From: Alistipes sp.
Lineage (GTDB): Bacteria; Bacteroidota; Bacteroidia; Bacteroidales; Rikenellaceae
Reading direction: 5' to 3'
DNA: 64,000 bases
Assembly: GCA_022782405.1 (NCBI GenBank)
Contig: JALFNK010000009.1
Location: 97,892 to 161,891, forward strand
In this document: piece after piece, positions 16,903 through 25,660 of the stretch
How the letters are laid out: every line of letters begins with the position of its first letter
Numbering within the stretch: position 1 is the first letter of the stretch
The notes under the pieces: generated by a model
Told to the model about the DNA's origin: nothing
The model's database searches: none
What the model saw: the letters and a program-made list of their open reading frames with translations, nothing else
Made by a program: the position numbers and the translations under genes

Positions 16903-17580
16903 TCATTTCCGCTGGCGGCCTTCGCGGATCACACCGAGGGCGAAGCGGCACTTGTCGGTAATCCAGGTCCACTCCCCCGCTGCAACACGCGCTGCAGGAA
17001 AGAGTTGCGAACCCATACCCACACAGGCGACACCTGCCTCGAACCATGCCCGGAGATTCTCCTCCGTGGGTTCCACGGCTCCTGTAGCCATGATCCGCAC
17101 GCGCGGAAGAGGTCCACGGACATTCTTCACGAACGATGGTCCTCCGACGCATCCCGCCGGGAAGATCTTCACGAAATAACATCCCGCCTCCTGCGCCGCC
17201 ACGATCTCCGTAACGGTTCCGCAGCCGGGGATATAAGGTACGGTGTGGCGGTTGCACAGCCGGGCCACCTCATCGACGAAGCAGGGACCGACCACGAAAT
17301 TCGCCCCGTATTGCAGGTAGAGCGCCGCCGTGGACGCGTCGATCACCGAGCCGACGCCGAGCACCATGTCGGGGCACTCCGCAGCGGCATATTTTACGAG
17401 CGCAGCGAAGACCTCACAGGCAAAGTCGCCGCGGTTGGTGAACTCGAAGGCCCGGACGCCGCCTTCGTAGCAGGCCTTCAGAACCTGACAGGCCGTTGCG
17501 GCATCCCGGTGGTAGAAGACGGGTACCATTCCCGTATCACGAAGGGTGCAGAGCACCTCCAGAGAATCGAATCGTGCCAT
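16903..17580 (-). CDS. eda: KDPG/KHG aldolase
   Basis: 225-residue class I aldolase cleaving 2-keto-3-deoxy-6-phosphogluconate to pyruvate and glyceraldehyde 3-phosphate. Family strings are FEFTNRG (catalytic Glu), GVGSVIDASTA, FVVGPCF, PYIPGCGTVTEI, and the Schiff-base Lys in YFVKIFPA. The ATG at 17580 (MARFDSLEVL) is chosen over the longer frame at 17691 because the latter would run 100 bases into kdgK and adds a low-complexity Arg-rich tail. Gap to kdgK is 11 bases. Confidence 0.92.
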   Translation of the reverse strand: MARFDSLEVLCTLRDTGMVPVFYHRDAATACQVLKACYEGGVRAFEFTNRGDFACEVFAALVKYAAAECPDMVLGVGSVIDASTAALYLQYGANFVVGPCFVDEVARLCNRHTVPYIPGCGTVTEIVAAQEAGCYFVKIFPAGCVGGPSFVKNVRGPLPRVRIMATGAVEPTEENLRAWFEAGVACVGMGSQLFPAARVAAGEWTWITDKCRFALGVIREGRQRK

Positions 17581-17591
17581 ATCGTTCGTTT

Positions 17592-18632
17592 TTATCGGGA
17601 GACGCGTCCCGAACCGTTCCCCTGCATCAGACGTTCGACCTCTTCGGTCGTAACGAGGTTGTAGTCGCCGCTGATCGTGTGTTTGAGACACGAGGCCGCC
17701 GCCGCGAACTCCAAAGCCCGGGCATCGTCTTCGGGCCAGGTGAGCAGTCCGTGGATCAGACCGCCGGCAAAAGAGTCGCCGCCTCCCACGCGATCGACGA
17801 TGTGCGTGATGTCGTAGCGCCGCGAGACGAACAGGCGTTGCCCGTCGTAGAGCACCCCACCCCAGGTATTATGACTGGCGTTGATCGAACCGCGCAGGGT
17901 GATGACCACCTTCCGCAGACGCGGGAAACGCTCCATAAGCTGCCGGCAGACGCTTTCGAAGCGGCGGCTGTCGATCTCACCGCCCGTAGCCGCGGCATCG
18001 AATCCCTCGGGCTTGATGCCGAAGACCTTTTCGGCGTCCTCCTCGTTGCCGATCACCACGTCGCAACCGGCTACCAGCCGGGGCATCACCTCGGCGGCCG
18101 TCTTGCCGTATTTCCATAGCTTGTTGCGGTGGTTCAGATCACACGAAACCGGTACCTTCAGCCGGTTGGCCGCCTCGACGGCTTCCAGACAGGCCTCGGC
18201 CGCTCCGGCACTGATCGCAGGCGTGATTCCCGTCCAGTGGAACCACGAAGCGCCTTCGAAAACCCGTTCCCAGTCGATCATCCCGGGACGGATCTCCGCC
18301 ATCGCGGAGTGTGCCCGGTCGTAGACGACCTTGCCGGGGCGGCTCACCGCTCCCGTCTCCAGAAAATAGATGCCGAGCCGCTCGCCTCCGAAGACGACAT
18401 GATCCGTACGAACTCCGTACTTGTGCAGGTCCATCAGACAGGACGCCGCAAGGTCGTTCTTCGGCACACGCGTTACGAACTGCGCAACGTAACCGTAATT
18501 GGCGAGCGACACGGCAACATTGGCCTCTCCGCCGCCGAATGTGGCATCGAATTGGGTTGCCTGGCAGAATCTCTGATATCCGGGGGTCGCCAGACGCAGC
18601 ATGATCTCCCCGAAAGTAACTATCTTTTTCAT
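17592..18632 (-). CDS. kdgK: 2-keto-3-deoxygluconate kinase (PfkB family)
   Basis: 346 residues, ribokinase fold. FGEIMLRLATPG at the start, FGGGEANVAVSLANYG (substrate-binding GG), and the C-terminal catalytic motif DRVGGGDSFAGGLIHGL with the base Asp. The neighbours (eda, fructuronate reductase, uxuA) point to KDG as substrate, giving KDPG. It is 41 bases downstream of the DUF4855-GH16 gene, so it may be the fifth or later gene of the long catabolic transcript. Confidence 0.9.
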   Translation of the reverse strand: MKKIVTFGEIMLRLATPGYQRFCQATQFDATFGGGEANVAVSLANYGYVAQFVTRVPKNDLAASCLMDLHKYGVRTDHVVFGGERLGIYFLETGAVSRPGKVVYDRAHSAMAEIRPGMIDWERVFEGASWFHWTGITPAISAGAAEACLEAVEAANRLKVPVSCDLNHRNKLWKYGKTAAEVMPRLVAGCDVVIGNEEDAEKVFGIKPEGFDAAATGGEIDSRRFESVCRQLMERFPRLRKVVITLRGSINASHNTWGGVLYDGQRLFVSRRYDITHIVDRVGGGDSFAGGLIHGLLTWPEDDARALEFAAAASCLKHTISGDYNLVTTEEVERLMQGNGSGRVSR

Positions 18633-18673
18633 TCGCAGTATTTCCTATAATTCGTTTTTCAATTTTGCAACCG

Positions 18674-20371
18674 TCAGTCGGACAGCATTTCCACCATTTC
18701 TACCTCAAGTACGACCTCATCTGTGGGCGACTCAGTCGAGATCTCCAGATAGAAGCGGTCGCAGTTGAAGGGCCAGCCCTGGGGATAGTACGGGAACCGG
18801 CTGTCGAAGAGATCCTCCTGGATGTTGGCCACGGTGCCGTCCACCGAAAAGATGACGTCCCGTTCGGTCCACTTGCAGGTGAAGGTATGGAAATCGTCGC
18901 CGAGTCCCTCGACCGGGATCACCGACTGTTTGATGTTGTGAAGTTTCACTTCGTTCATCTGCATCGTGTTGGCACCGCAGGCCACCGTCCCGGGCCGCGA
19001 TCCGACATAGTTCATAAGGAACATATCGCCGCTGTTGGGCCATGCCCCGAGCCGCTCCGTGGCGGGGAGCAGGCGGATGCAGGCCTTCGCTTCGGGATTA
19101 CGCGAGCAGATGCGCGCCCGTACGGTGATCGTACCGTACTGCAGGTCCCACAGACCGCGTGTATCGAGGCGCGTCGTTCCCTTCAGTACGAGGCGTCCGC
19201 GTCGTACGACGGTCTTGCCGCTCCGCGCCACATTCCACAAGGCCGTATCGAGCTGCTTTGTGTCGAACGTCTCCCGGAAATCGGGCTTTGCACCGTCAAG
19301 CATCCGATGTCTGCGGTCGCGGATAAAGTAGGCCAGCGTATCGATAAAGGCTCGATCCTCGGGGGCCGTCGTCTTCGTAAAATAGTAGACTCCGCCGCCG
19401 CCCTCGTAGTAGGCGATCGCCGAGGAGCGGTAGACGCCGTTTCTGCGGAACGACGACATGTAGCCCATGCCGCGGTCGCGGTGGCACTCCTTCGCCTTCA
19501 CCGAGGCCCGCATGTCGAACTCCATCTCAAGTCCCATGCCGTAGGTCCGGGCCAGCTCGCAGGCACGGTCGACCCGCTCGTCGCCGATCTTGCGGTTCCA
19601 GAAGTAGGTCGGCTGCAGATAGGCGGCATCGAATCCCAGGTCGCGCCACTCGCTGTAGCCCTGGGCCGTATAATAAGGTATCCAATAAAAGCGCAGCCCC
19701 TTGCTCCGCGTATAGTCGCCCAGGGCGCGGGTTACCTCACGGCTCTGCAGCGACTTTTCGGGCAGCCAGTAAAAGCCGGCCAGCTCCAGATACCGGAATT
19801 TACCGCGATTGAAGTACTCTTTGACAAGATCCATATACCATTTTCCCGCCTTGATGCGGTCTTCGGTATTGGAGAAATCCAACCGATGCCCGTCGAGCTC
19901 GCCCCAGTCCTTCTGACCGCGCGGCGGCTCGGGAACACCGATCACCACCTTATGCCGGAAAGGAGGTTCGCCCAGTTCCGCGACTGCCGAGGCGATGCAG
20001 TCGTCGAGCGCCGCAACGCCCTTGCCGCTCTCGAAATGCCGGCCGGCAAGCCAGGCCCAATCCTCCTTTTTAGTCAGCGGAGCATTGCCACGCACCTCGT
20101 ACGAAACGCCCTTGCCGTTGTCGAACTCCAGGAAGAGGAAGCCGTCGAAGAGCCAGTCGCGGTTTCCGAAACGGTCCTCATGGACGACATAGGGACGCAA
20201 CTGCTCGGCGTTGTAATCTATGCGGTGTGAACCGCCCTGGTAAATCAACACCAGATCGCGAATATCGTTCATCGGCAGATATTTTCCCGGGGCAGGCTGC
20301 GCCGAAACCCGGGGAACTGCGATCAGCAGAGACAATACTCCGTACAGGGAGACAAACAGACTCCTTTGCAT
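18674..20371 (-). CDS. DUF4855 protein fused to a degenerate GH16-like domain
   Basis: 565 residues, exported (signal peptide to about residue 24). Residues 30-370 are a DUF4855 domain (DLVLIYQGGSH, WLFDGFLFLEF, AGFYWLPEKS, WIPYYTAQGY, AAYLQPTYF, GLEMEFD), a predicted TIM-barrel glycosidase-like family. Residues about 380-560 resemble a GH16/laminarinase jelly roll: ETFDTKQLDTALWN, YGTITVRARI, FHTFTCKWTERDVIFSVDG. The GH16 catalytic box, normally E-I-D-x-x-E after W-P-x-S-G, reads D-M-F-L-M-N at 449-454, so both carboxylates of the usual pair are changed; the module is more likely a binding domain or a different enzyme. The GH16-free DUF4855 homologue is at 30164. Confidence 0.75.
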   Translation of the reverse strand: MQRSLFVSLYGVLSLLIAVPRVSAQPAPGKYLPMNDIRDLVLIYQGGSHRIDYNAEQLRPYVVHEDRFGNRDWLFDGFLFLEFDNGKGVSYEVRGNAPLTKKEDWAWLAGRHFESGKGVAALDDCIASAVAELGEPPFRHKVVIGVPEPPRGQKDWGELDGHRLDFSNTEDRIKAGKWYMDLVKEYFNRGKFRYLELAGFYWLPEKSLQSREVTRALGDYTRSKGLRFYWIPYYTAQGYSEWRDLGFDAAYLQPTYFWNRKIGDERVDRACELARTYGMGLEMEFDMRASVKAKECHRDRGMGYMSSFRRNGVYRSSAIAYYEGGGGVYYFTKTTAPEDRAFIDTLAYFIRDRRHRMLDGAKPDFRETFDTKQLDTALWNVARSGKTVVRRGRLVLKGTTRLDTRGLWDLQYGTITVRARICSRNPEAKACIRLLPATERLGAWPNSGDMFLMNYVGSRPGTVACGANTMQMNEVKLHNIKQSVIPVEGLGDDFHTFTCKWTERDVIFSVDGTVANIQEDLFDSRFPYYPQGWPFNCDRFYLEISTESPTDEVVLEVEMVEMLSD

Positions 20372-20419
20372 AACGTTCGTTTATAATGGATTATACTTCT
20401 TCTCGTTTCAGCCGTCGGA

Positions 20420-21754
20420 TCAGACACGAATCTCCCAACCCTTCTCGTAGGTGCGTCCCCAAAGCTTTTCGGCATCGCGGTCGTCGAGAATACGGCCCGA
20501 CGTCGGATCGATCCGCAGCGAACGGCCCACGCGCTGGGCGATGTTGCCCAGCTGAACCAGCTGCGTGCTGATGCAGGCATCGACGATGCCCGAGTTGAGC
20601 TTCTCACCCTTGCGGATTGCGTCGAACCAGTTCTGGAAATGGATTACGTCGAGTTGCTCGGAGGGATTCAGGAGATTGCCCTCTTCGAACTTCAGGGAGC
20701 TCTTGACCTCCTTGACGGTCTTGCCGCTCATGTCCGCGATACGGTATTCGTTGCCGCCGCTGATGAAGAGCGTACCCGTTTCACCGTAGAAGGCCGTGCC
20801 GACGCCGAATCCGTCCACCGGCGTGCTGTTGCAGCTGCGGCCCTCCCACGAACAGGAGGCGTCGTCGCCGAACTGATAGGTAATCAGCTGCGTGTCGGGT
20901 GTCTCCCAGTCATCCTGGAAGCGGTAGCGGCCGCCTACGGAGGTAACCAGCGTGGGATATTCGACCCCGAGGCCCCAGCGGAGGATGTCCACGAAGTGCG
21001 TGCCGTTGTTCAGCGCCTCACCCGTGCCCCAATGCCAGAACCAGTGCCAGTTATAGTGTACGATGTTGTCCTTGAAGGCCTTTACGCGCGGAGCAGGTCC
21101 CTGCCACAGATCCCAGTCGAGCCACTCGGGAACCGGGACTTCCTTGCCCACGCCGATCGACGGACGGTTATTCACATACCACGACTTGGCGTAGCGAACC
21201 TTGCCGATCTCTCCGGCATGGATCGCCGCAATGGCTTCGATCACGTTGGGCCACGAACGACGCTGGTTGCCCACCTGCACGATTCGGTTGTATTTCAGGG
21301 CTGCGCGGATCAGCAGCTCGTTTTCCGCAGGGTTGTGGCTCGTCGGTTTCTCGAGGTAGACGTGTTTGCCGGCCTTCATGGCCATGACGGCCGCAGCGGC
21401 ATGCCAGTGGTCGGGCATGGCAATTACCACGGCATCGACATCCTCCGACTCGAGCAGCCGGCGCAGATCCCGCTCTCCACGGGGCTTGCGTCCGGTAATC
21501 TTGGCAATGTCCTCCCGGCATTTGGCCAACGCCCGCGAATCGACATCGCAGATGCAGGTTACCTCGCAATCCTTCATCTTCGCAAAACCCTGCGCCAGGG
21601 CATTGCCGCGCGAATTCACGCCAATCACACCGATCCGGATCCGTTCATTGGCTCCGGCGGCACGCGCCGACACCACGCCGGGCAGGACGCTTCCCAGGGA
21701 TACGGCAGCCGCACCCGTCATCAGTTTCTTAATGAAGTCTCTTCTCGTAGTCAT
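20420..21754 (-). CDS. Exported Gfo/Idh/MocA oxidoreductase (Tat signal)
   Basis: 444 residues from the ATG at 21754. The N-terminus TTRRDFIKKLMTGAAAVSLG is a twin-arginine signal with RRDF. The Rossmann domain has IGVIGVNSRGNALAQGF, AMPDHWHAAA, and EKPTSHNP with the family Lys. The C-terminal domain has NWHWFWHWGTGEALNNGTHFVD, typical of the periplasmic group. Folded NAD(P)-loaded export via Tat is expected. Such proteins act in Bacteroidetes glycan pathways, some by oxidation at sugar C3; the reaction here is not established. It has an internal promoter at 21776-21804. Confidence 0.86.
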   Translation of the reverse strand: MTTRRDFIKKLMTGAAAVSLGSVLPGVVSARAAGANERIRIGVIGVNSRGNALAQGFAKMKDCEVTCICDVDSRALAKCREDIAKITGRKPRGERDLRRLLESEDVDAVVIAMPDHWHAAAAVMAMKAGKHVYLEKPTSHNPAENELLIRAALKYNRIVQVGNQRRSWPNVIEAIAAIHAGEIGKVRYAKSWYVNNRPSIGVGKEVPVPEWLDWDLWQGPAPRVKAFKDNIVHYNWHWFWHWGTGEALNNGTHFVDILRWGLGVEYPTLVTSVGGRYRFQDDWETPDTQLITYQFGDDASCSWEGRSCNSTPVDGFGVGTAFYGETGTLFISGGNEYRIADMSGKTVKEVKSSLKFEEGNLLNPSEQLDVIHFQNWFDAIRKGEKLNSGIVDACISTQLVQLGNIAQRVGRSLRIDPTSGRILDDRDAEKLWGRTYEKGWEIRV

Positions 21755-21775
21755 AGGTGGTCGTTTTTGTTTATT

Positions 21776-21804
21776 CAAAATTAGGGGTTTCATCGGGAAT
21801 ACAA
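21776..21804 (-). promoter_or_regulatory. Internal promoter and hairpin upstream of the Tat-exported oxidoreductase
   Basis: On the minus strand TTG (21804-21802), 18-base spacer, TAATTTTG (21783-21776). Overlapping it, TCGGGAAT (21793-21800) and ATTCCCGA (21811-21818) form a perfect eight-base inverted repeat that could be an operator. Confidence 0.5.
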
Positions 21805-21844
21805 CTCGTCATTCCCGACAATAAACCTTCAAAAAGCGCAAAAT

Positions 21845-22084
21845 TCATCTGCTGTGGCGCAATATGCGCAAAGCGAGCAATACGAGCAGCCGCGGAATCC
21901 ATAGCAGCAGGTAGATCGCCACGGTGATCACGACGACGTAACCCAGTTGCGTAAAAAGCTCATACCACGGTCGATCGAAATGCACGACGGCGTAGATATT
22001 CGCCGCAAAGGCGATGATGAAGGCCGCAGCGGCGAAGAGCCCTTCGCGGCGGATGCGGCGTGCGGAGATAACGATATCTTTCAT
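21845..22084 (-). CDS. Small two-helix membrane protein
   Basis: 79 residues with two hydrophobic helices (about 14-33 and 46-72) separated by a short polar turn HFDRPWYELF, and basic residues at both ends (RRIRRE, RILRHSR), predicting an inner-membrane hairpin with both termini in the cytoplasm. No family recognised. Tight placement between two exported Gfo/Idh genes (3 bases from the one upstream) indicates cotranscription. Good coding character despite its size. Confidence 0.65.
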   Translation of the reverse strand: MKDIVISARRIRREGLFAAAAFIIAFAANIYAVVHFDRPWYELFTQLGYVVVITVAIYLLLWIPRLLVLLALRILRHSR

Positions 22085-22087
22085 GGT

Positions 22088-23410
22088 CTAAAACTTCATG
22101 TAGGGAATCCGGTACTGCTCGGGGAAGCGGATCGTCCGCTGCTCCTCCATGGCCTGGTTGCCCAGCAAGCAGAGCGTGGTCGAACAATAGGCCTCCTCGA
22201 CGACATTCGGGGCCTTCTCGCCCGTGATGCAGGAGTGGCAGAAGGCCGAGAGGATCACATCCGAACCGTCCTTGTCGGCCCCGATCATGCTCTGGCCGCC
22301 GTTCACATGGATCGCGCCCGCAATGATCGGATGCGGCGGGTACTCGACGCGCGTCTCGGGCCGCCAGCTGGGGCCTGCGGCCGGGATGGCCGCAAAGGCA
22401 CGCTCCTTCAACTGTCCGATCAGCTGCCGGATGCCCGATGCCGTATGGTCCTCCTCGAGGTAGTAGACGCCTTTGGCCAGCTCCATCGTGCCGCGGCTGC
22501 CGAGGATCTGATCCTCCATGCCGTTGAACTTGTTCGAAATGAGCGATTCGTAGCAGACTTTGCGGCCGTCGGCATAGCGGTAGATGACATTCACGCTGTC
22601 GTAGACCTCGCGTCCGTCCTTCCAGTGGACGATATCACCCATGCCCATGATCTCCACGGGCATGCGCTCCGCCGCCCAGTTGCAGACCTCCAGCTGGTGG
22701 CAGGCCAGCTCGGTCATCAGGCCGCCCGAACTCTCCCGGTAGAGACGCCAGTTGATCCGCCGCTCCAGCCCGGGCGACGGCACCGGACGCCGCCAGTCCG
22801 CATTGCGGAACCAGTGGCAGCGCATGCCGACCACATCGCCGATCAGTCCCGAATGGATCAGCTCCATCCCCCGGACATATTTCTCGTCGTACATGCGCTG
22901 CATGCAGAAATAAAGCGCCCGGTCCGTATGCTGGTAGGCATCGTAGATCGCCCGGCATTCGTCGAGCGTCCGGGCCATCGCCTTCTCGCAGAAGACATGC
23001 TTGCCCGCAGCCAGCGCATCGAGCGTCATCCGCGCATGCCAGTTGAGCGGCGTGGAGATAATGACGCCGTCGATCGCGGGATCCTCGAGCAGACGGCGGT
23101 AATCCGTGTAACACTTCGCTTCGGGGCATAACTGCTGCGCTGCCCGCAGATTGGGTTCGTAGTCGTCGCACAGGGCAACCACTTCGGCGTGGGGAATCTC
23201 CCGCAGATTGTGGATGTGGTACTGACCGCGCGATCCTGTTCCGATAAGCGCCACGCGGGCTCGCTCGCCCGCAATCTCCCGACGCTTCTCGGGGGTGCAG
23301 AACGACAGCCACGGAGTCGTGGCCAGCAGCGTCGTACCGCCAGCCAGCCGTCCCATATTTTTCAGAAAATCCCGGCGGTTCATTCCCGCCGTTTCATTGT
23401 TCCTGTCCAT
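22088..23410 (-). CDS. Exported Gfo/Idh/MocA oxidoreductase, Tat-type lipoprotein signal
   Basis: About 440 residues. NRRDFLKNMGRLAGG is a Tat motif; the hydrophobic stretch ends TTPWLSFC, where Cys may be lipidated. Rossmann motif VALIGTGSRGQYHI, ISTPLNWHA, FCEKAMARTLDEC (family Lys followed by Ala where Pro is usual), then GGLMTELACHQLEVCNWA, like the C-terminal substrate domain of periplasmic homologues. ATG at 23410 overlaps the apbE stop by 17 bases; ATG at 23383 is an alternative nearer the RR motif. Part of the run of four exported homologues; substrate unknown. Confidence 0.84.
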   Translation of the reverse strand: MDRNNETAGMNRRDFLKNMGRLAGGTTLLATTPWLSFCTPEKRREIAGERARVALIGTGSRGQYHIHNLREIPHAEVVALCDDYEPNLRAAQQLCPEAKCYTDYRRLLEDPAIDGVIISTPLNWHARMTLDALAAGKHVFCEKAMARTLDECRAIYDAYQHTDRALYFCMQRMYDEKYVRGMELIHSGLIGDVVGMRCHWFRNADWRRPVPSPGLERRINWRLYRESSGGLMTELACHQLEVCNWAAERMPVEIMGMGDIVHWKDGREVYDSVNVIYRYADGRKVCYESLISNKFNGMEDQILGSRGTMELAKGVYYLEEDHTASGIRQLIGQLKERAFAAIPAAGPSWRPETRVEYPPHPIIAGAIHVNGGQSMIGADKDGSDVILSAFCHSCITGEKAPNVVEEAYCSTTLCLLGNQAMEEQRTIRFPEQYRIPYMKF

Positions 23411-24230
23411 GATGCAAGATATATGTGCAGGCATCCAGCCCTTCGAAATTTCGGGCGATGCGTTTTTTCTGTTCCTCGTCGGCGATCATCCACGCGGTGC
23501 TCACCACCTCGGCATCGAGCGGATCGGCAGCCGTTACGGCCGCCATCATCCGCGAAGCGTTGCGAAGGCCGCTGTGCGGATCGACAATATGCTCCGTATG
23601 GGTTGCCGTATTGCCCGATACGGAAAGCGCCCGGTCTTCGAGATCGAACTCCGCCAGCGCCGCTCCCGCCGCGGGATCGGGAAGGCTCACCCGCCAGCAG
23701 GGCCCATAGGGATGGCGGCCGATGCCCAGGATGGAGCTGTTGCCGAAATCGACGAAAGCCGAGCCGACACCCGCCTCGCGCAGCAGCGTGTCGATCTTCT
23801 TCAGTGCATAGCCCTTGGCGAAGCCGCCGAAGTCGAGCGACGTATCCTCCCCCTCGAAACAAACGCGGGTCTCCCCCGCCTCCGTATCGAGACGAACGCG
23901 CGTAAAGTCCCGGAGCGTGATGTCGAACAACCCTTCGGTCCGCTCGCGGTAGATGCGGCAGAGCTGCAGCGCCTCCCCGAGTTCTGGCCCGACCGTTACG
24001 GGGGTTCGTGCGGCCGCGGCGTTCACCCGTGCCACTTCGCTTGCGGGATCGAAGCGGTCGAACACCCGGTTCAAGTGTTCCAGAAGGGCTGCCGTACGTT
24101 CCCAAAGGGCATCCGCCCGCGGCGAATCGATACCCGCAATCAACAGATCGAACCGCGTGCCCATGACACGCGGTACGAAACCGTGGAAGAGCGCCTCTTC
24201 CGCATAGTACTCCCTTTCGGTTGTCAGCAT
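23394..24230 (-). CDS. apbE: FAD:protein FMN transferase (ApbE family), leaderless
   Basis: 278 residues. ApbE attaches FMN covalently to a Ser/Thr of a target flavoprotein. Motifs present: MGTRFDLLI, LDFGGFAKGYALKKID (the FAD-site GG-x-AKG), and the C-terminal SGNTATHTEHIVDPHSG with the metal-binding Asp. Unlike most ApbE it has no signal or lipobox, so it is predicted cytoplasmic. No protein with the usual FMN-acceptor motif (D-x-x-S/T-G-A-T/S) was noticed nearby. Sits between exported Gfo/Idh genes, overlapping one by 17 bases, so it belongs to this pathway. Confidence 0.85.
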   Translation of the reverse strand: MLTTEREYYAEEALFHGFVPRVMGTRFDLLIAGIDSPRADALWERTAALLEHLNRVFDRFDPASEVARVNAAAARTPVTVGPELGEALQLCRIYRERTEGLFDITLRDFTRVRLDTEAGETRVCFEGEDTSLDFGGFAKGYALKKIDTLLREAGVGSAFVDFGNSSILGIGRHPYGPCWRVSLPDPAAGAALAEFDLEDRALSVSGNTATHTEHIVDPHSGLRNASRMMAAVTAADPLDAEVVSTAWMIADEEQKKRIARNFEGLDACTYILHHGQEQ

Positions 24231-24252
24231 CTGCCCTCCATAGGCCCCTCTC

Positions 24253-25641
24253 CTATTGCTCCGACGGCGCCGTGCGGGCCAGTTCCACGGCCGTCGTCGT
24301 TATGTAGTATTTCGCCAGCGTATTGGCCTCCTCCCAAGCGGGCATTCCGCCCGAACGAATGCTCCGGAGAAAGCGTTCGGCCACCAGGCCGAAATGCACT
24401 TCATGTCCGGGACGCACCGCAACGGGCAGGTCCACGAGGAAACGGTCCGGCGACGCGGTCTTCACAACCTGCAACTCGGGGTATTCCGCCTGCAGGGCGG
24501 CAACACGCCGCTGCAAGGCTGCCTCCGTCTGCGCGGGATCGACCCCTTCGGCCGCCCGCACATAGAGCGACTTGACATTTCCCGTCGTCTCGTCCTGCAC
24601 GACCTCGATCGAGGCCCGGCTGCCGCGCATCACGGCCGAGAAGGCATCTTCGCCATTCGGCGAACTCCAGTTCCAGACCACCTCCATGCCGACATGCACT
24701 CCCTTTACCCGGAAGAGCATCCGGCCGTTGGCCATCACCTCGAGCACACCGTCGCGGAGATACTTCTCCAGATAGGGAGGGAAGGGCTCCGTGCCCGTCG
24801 AGAGGCGGAAATCCTCCGGCTGCACGGTCGTCGGCCAGTGGCTGGCGGACAGCACCTCGACATCCGTCTCGTAACGGACGGGCGTTTCGGGGAAACACTG
24901 CCAGAAGACCAGGTCGATCAGGTGCGTCGTAACGTCGGCGATTCCTTCGCCCTGCTGCTCCACATCGTAATACCAGGCCGGGCGGATCAGCGGCTGCCCC
25001 GAAACCGACTTGAAGAAGTGATGGATACTGCGCATTGCAATCGACGGATTGTCAGCCGTTCCCGGGAGCAAATCTCCGAACAGCTCCGTATCGCGCATCA
25101 GCTCGCGGGTCAGAATGTTGAGCGCATCGTAGCGTTCGGTCATCAGATCGCAGATCCATACGCCGCGGCTGTGTGCCTCCGCATAGGCCTCGCGCAGCAT
25201 GTCGAAATCTTCGCGACAGATAGCCAGCGGCTTGTCCGAAAGGACATGATAACCGGCTTTCACCGACTCGAGTATATAGTTGGTTTTCTTTTGGTTGTTT
25301 CCGGCCAGGACGACCAGATCGCCCGCGCGGTCGCCGATCATCCGTTCGAGGTAGTCGGGACCGGTATAGACCACCTCCTGCCAGGCGGTAGGCTCTTCCG
25401 CCCGCCCGTTGTAGGAGGCCACGGCCGCCAGATACTGCCCGACCTCGGCGCCTTCGGGCGCATAGACGCGAACCGTGTCCGAAAGCTCCTCAAGGGCATT
25501 CTTCTGCAGGAGGCTCGCATGGAAATGCCCGGGATCGAGCACGACCAGACGCAGCGGCCGCTCCGCGGGTTCCGAACACGAGGCACAAAACAGCGGCACG
25601 GCGGCAAGCAGACAATACATATACGGTTTGAAACGGCTCAT
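24253..25641 (-). CDS. Gfo/Idh/MocA-fold lipoprotein, putative oxidoreductase C-terminal domain
   Basis: 462 residues. A lipoprotein signal ends in LFCASC, then EPAERPLRLVVLDPGHFHASLLQ. The N-terminal Rossmann core is atypical (LDPGHFHA in place of the G-x-G-x-x-G loop), while SDKPLAICREDFD keeps the family Lys-Pro and IHHFFKSVSGQPLIRPAWYYD follows. The C-terminal half matches the putative-oxidoreductase C-terminal family of Bacteroidetes, with AERFLRSIRSGGMPAWEEANTLAKYY at the end. The altered glycine loop questions NAD binding in the usual mode. Anchored to the inner or outer membrane facing the periplasm. Confidence 0.8.
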   Translation of the reverse strand: MSRFKPYMYCLLAAVPLFCASCSEPAERPLRLVVLDPGHFHASLLQKNALEELSDTVRVYAPEGAEVGQYLAAVASYNGRAEEPTAWQEVVYTGPDYLERMIGDRAGDLVVLAGNNQKKTNYILESVKAGYHVLSDKPLAICREDFDMLREAYAEAHSRGVWICDLMTERYDALNILTRELMRDTELFGDLLPGTADNPSIAMRSIHHFFKSVSGQPLIRPAWYYDVEQQGEGIADVTTHLIDLVFWQCFPETPVRYETDVEVLSASHWPTTVQPEDFRLSTGTEPFPPYLEKYLRDGVLEVMANGRMLFRVKGVHVGMEVVWNWSSPNGEDAFSAVMRGSRASIEVVQDETTGNVKSLYVRAAEGVDPAQTEAALQRRVAALQAEYPELQVVKTASPDRFLVDLPVAVRPGHEVHFGLVAERFLRSIRSGGMPAWEEANTLAKYYITTTAVELARTAPSEQ

Positions 25642-25660
25642 TGTCAGCGGTTATTCTCGT

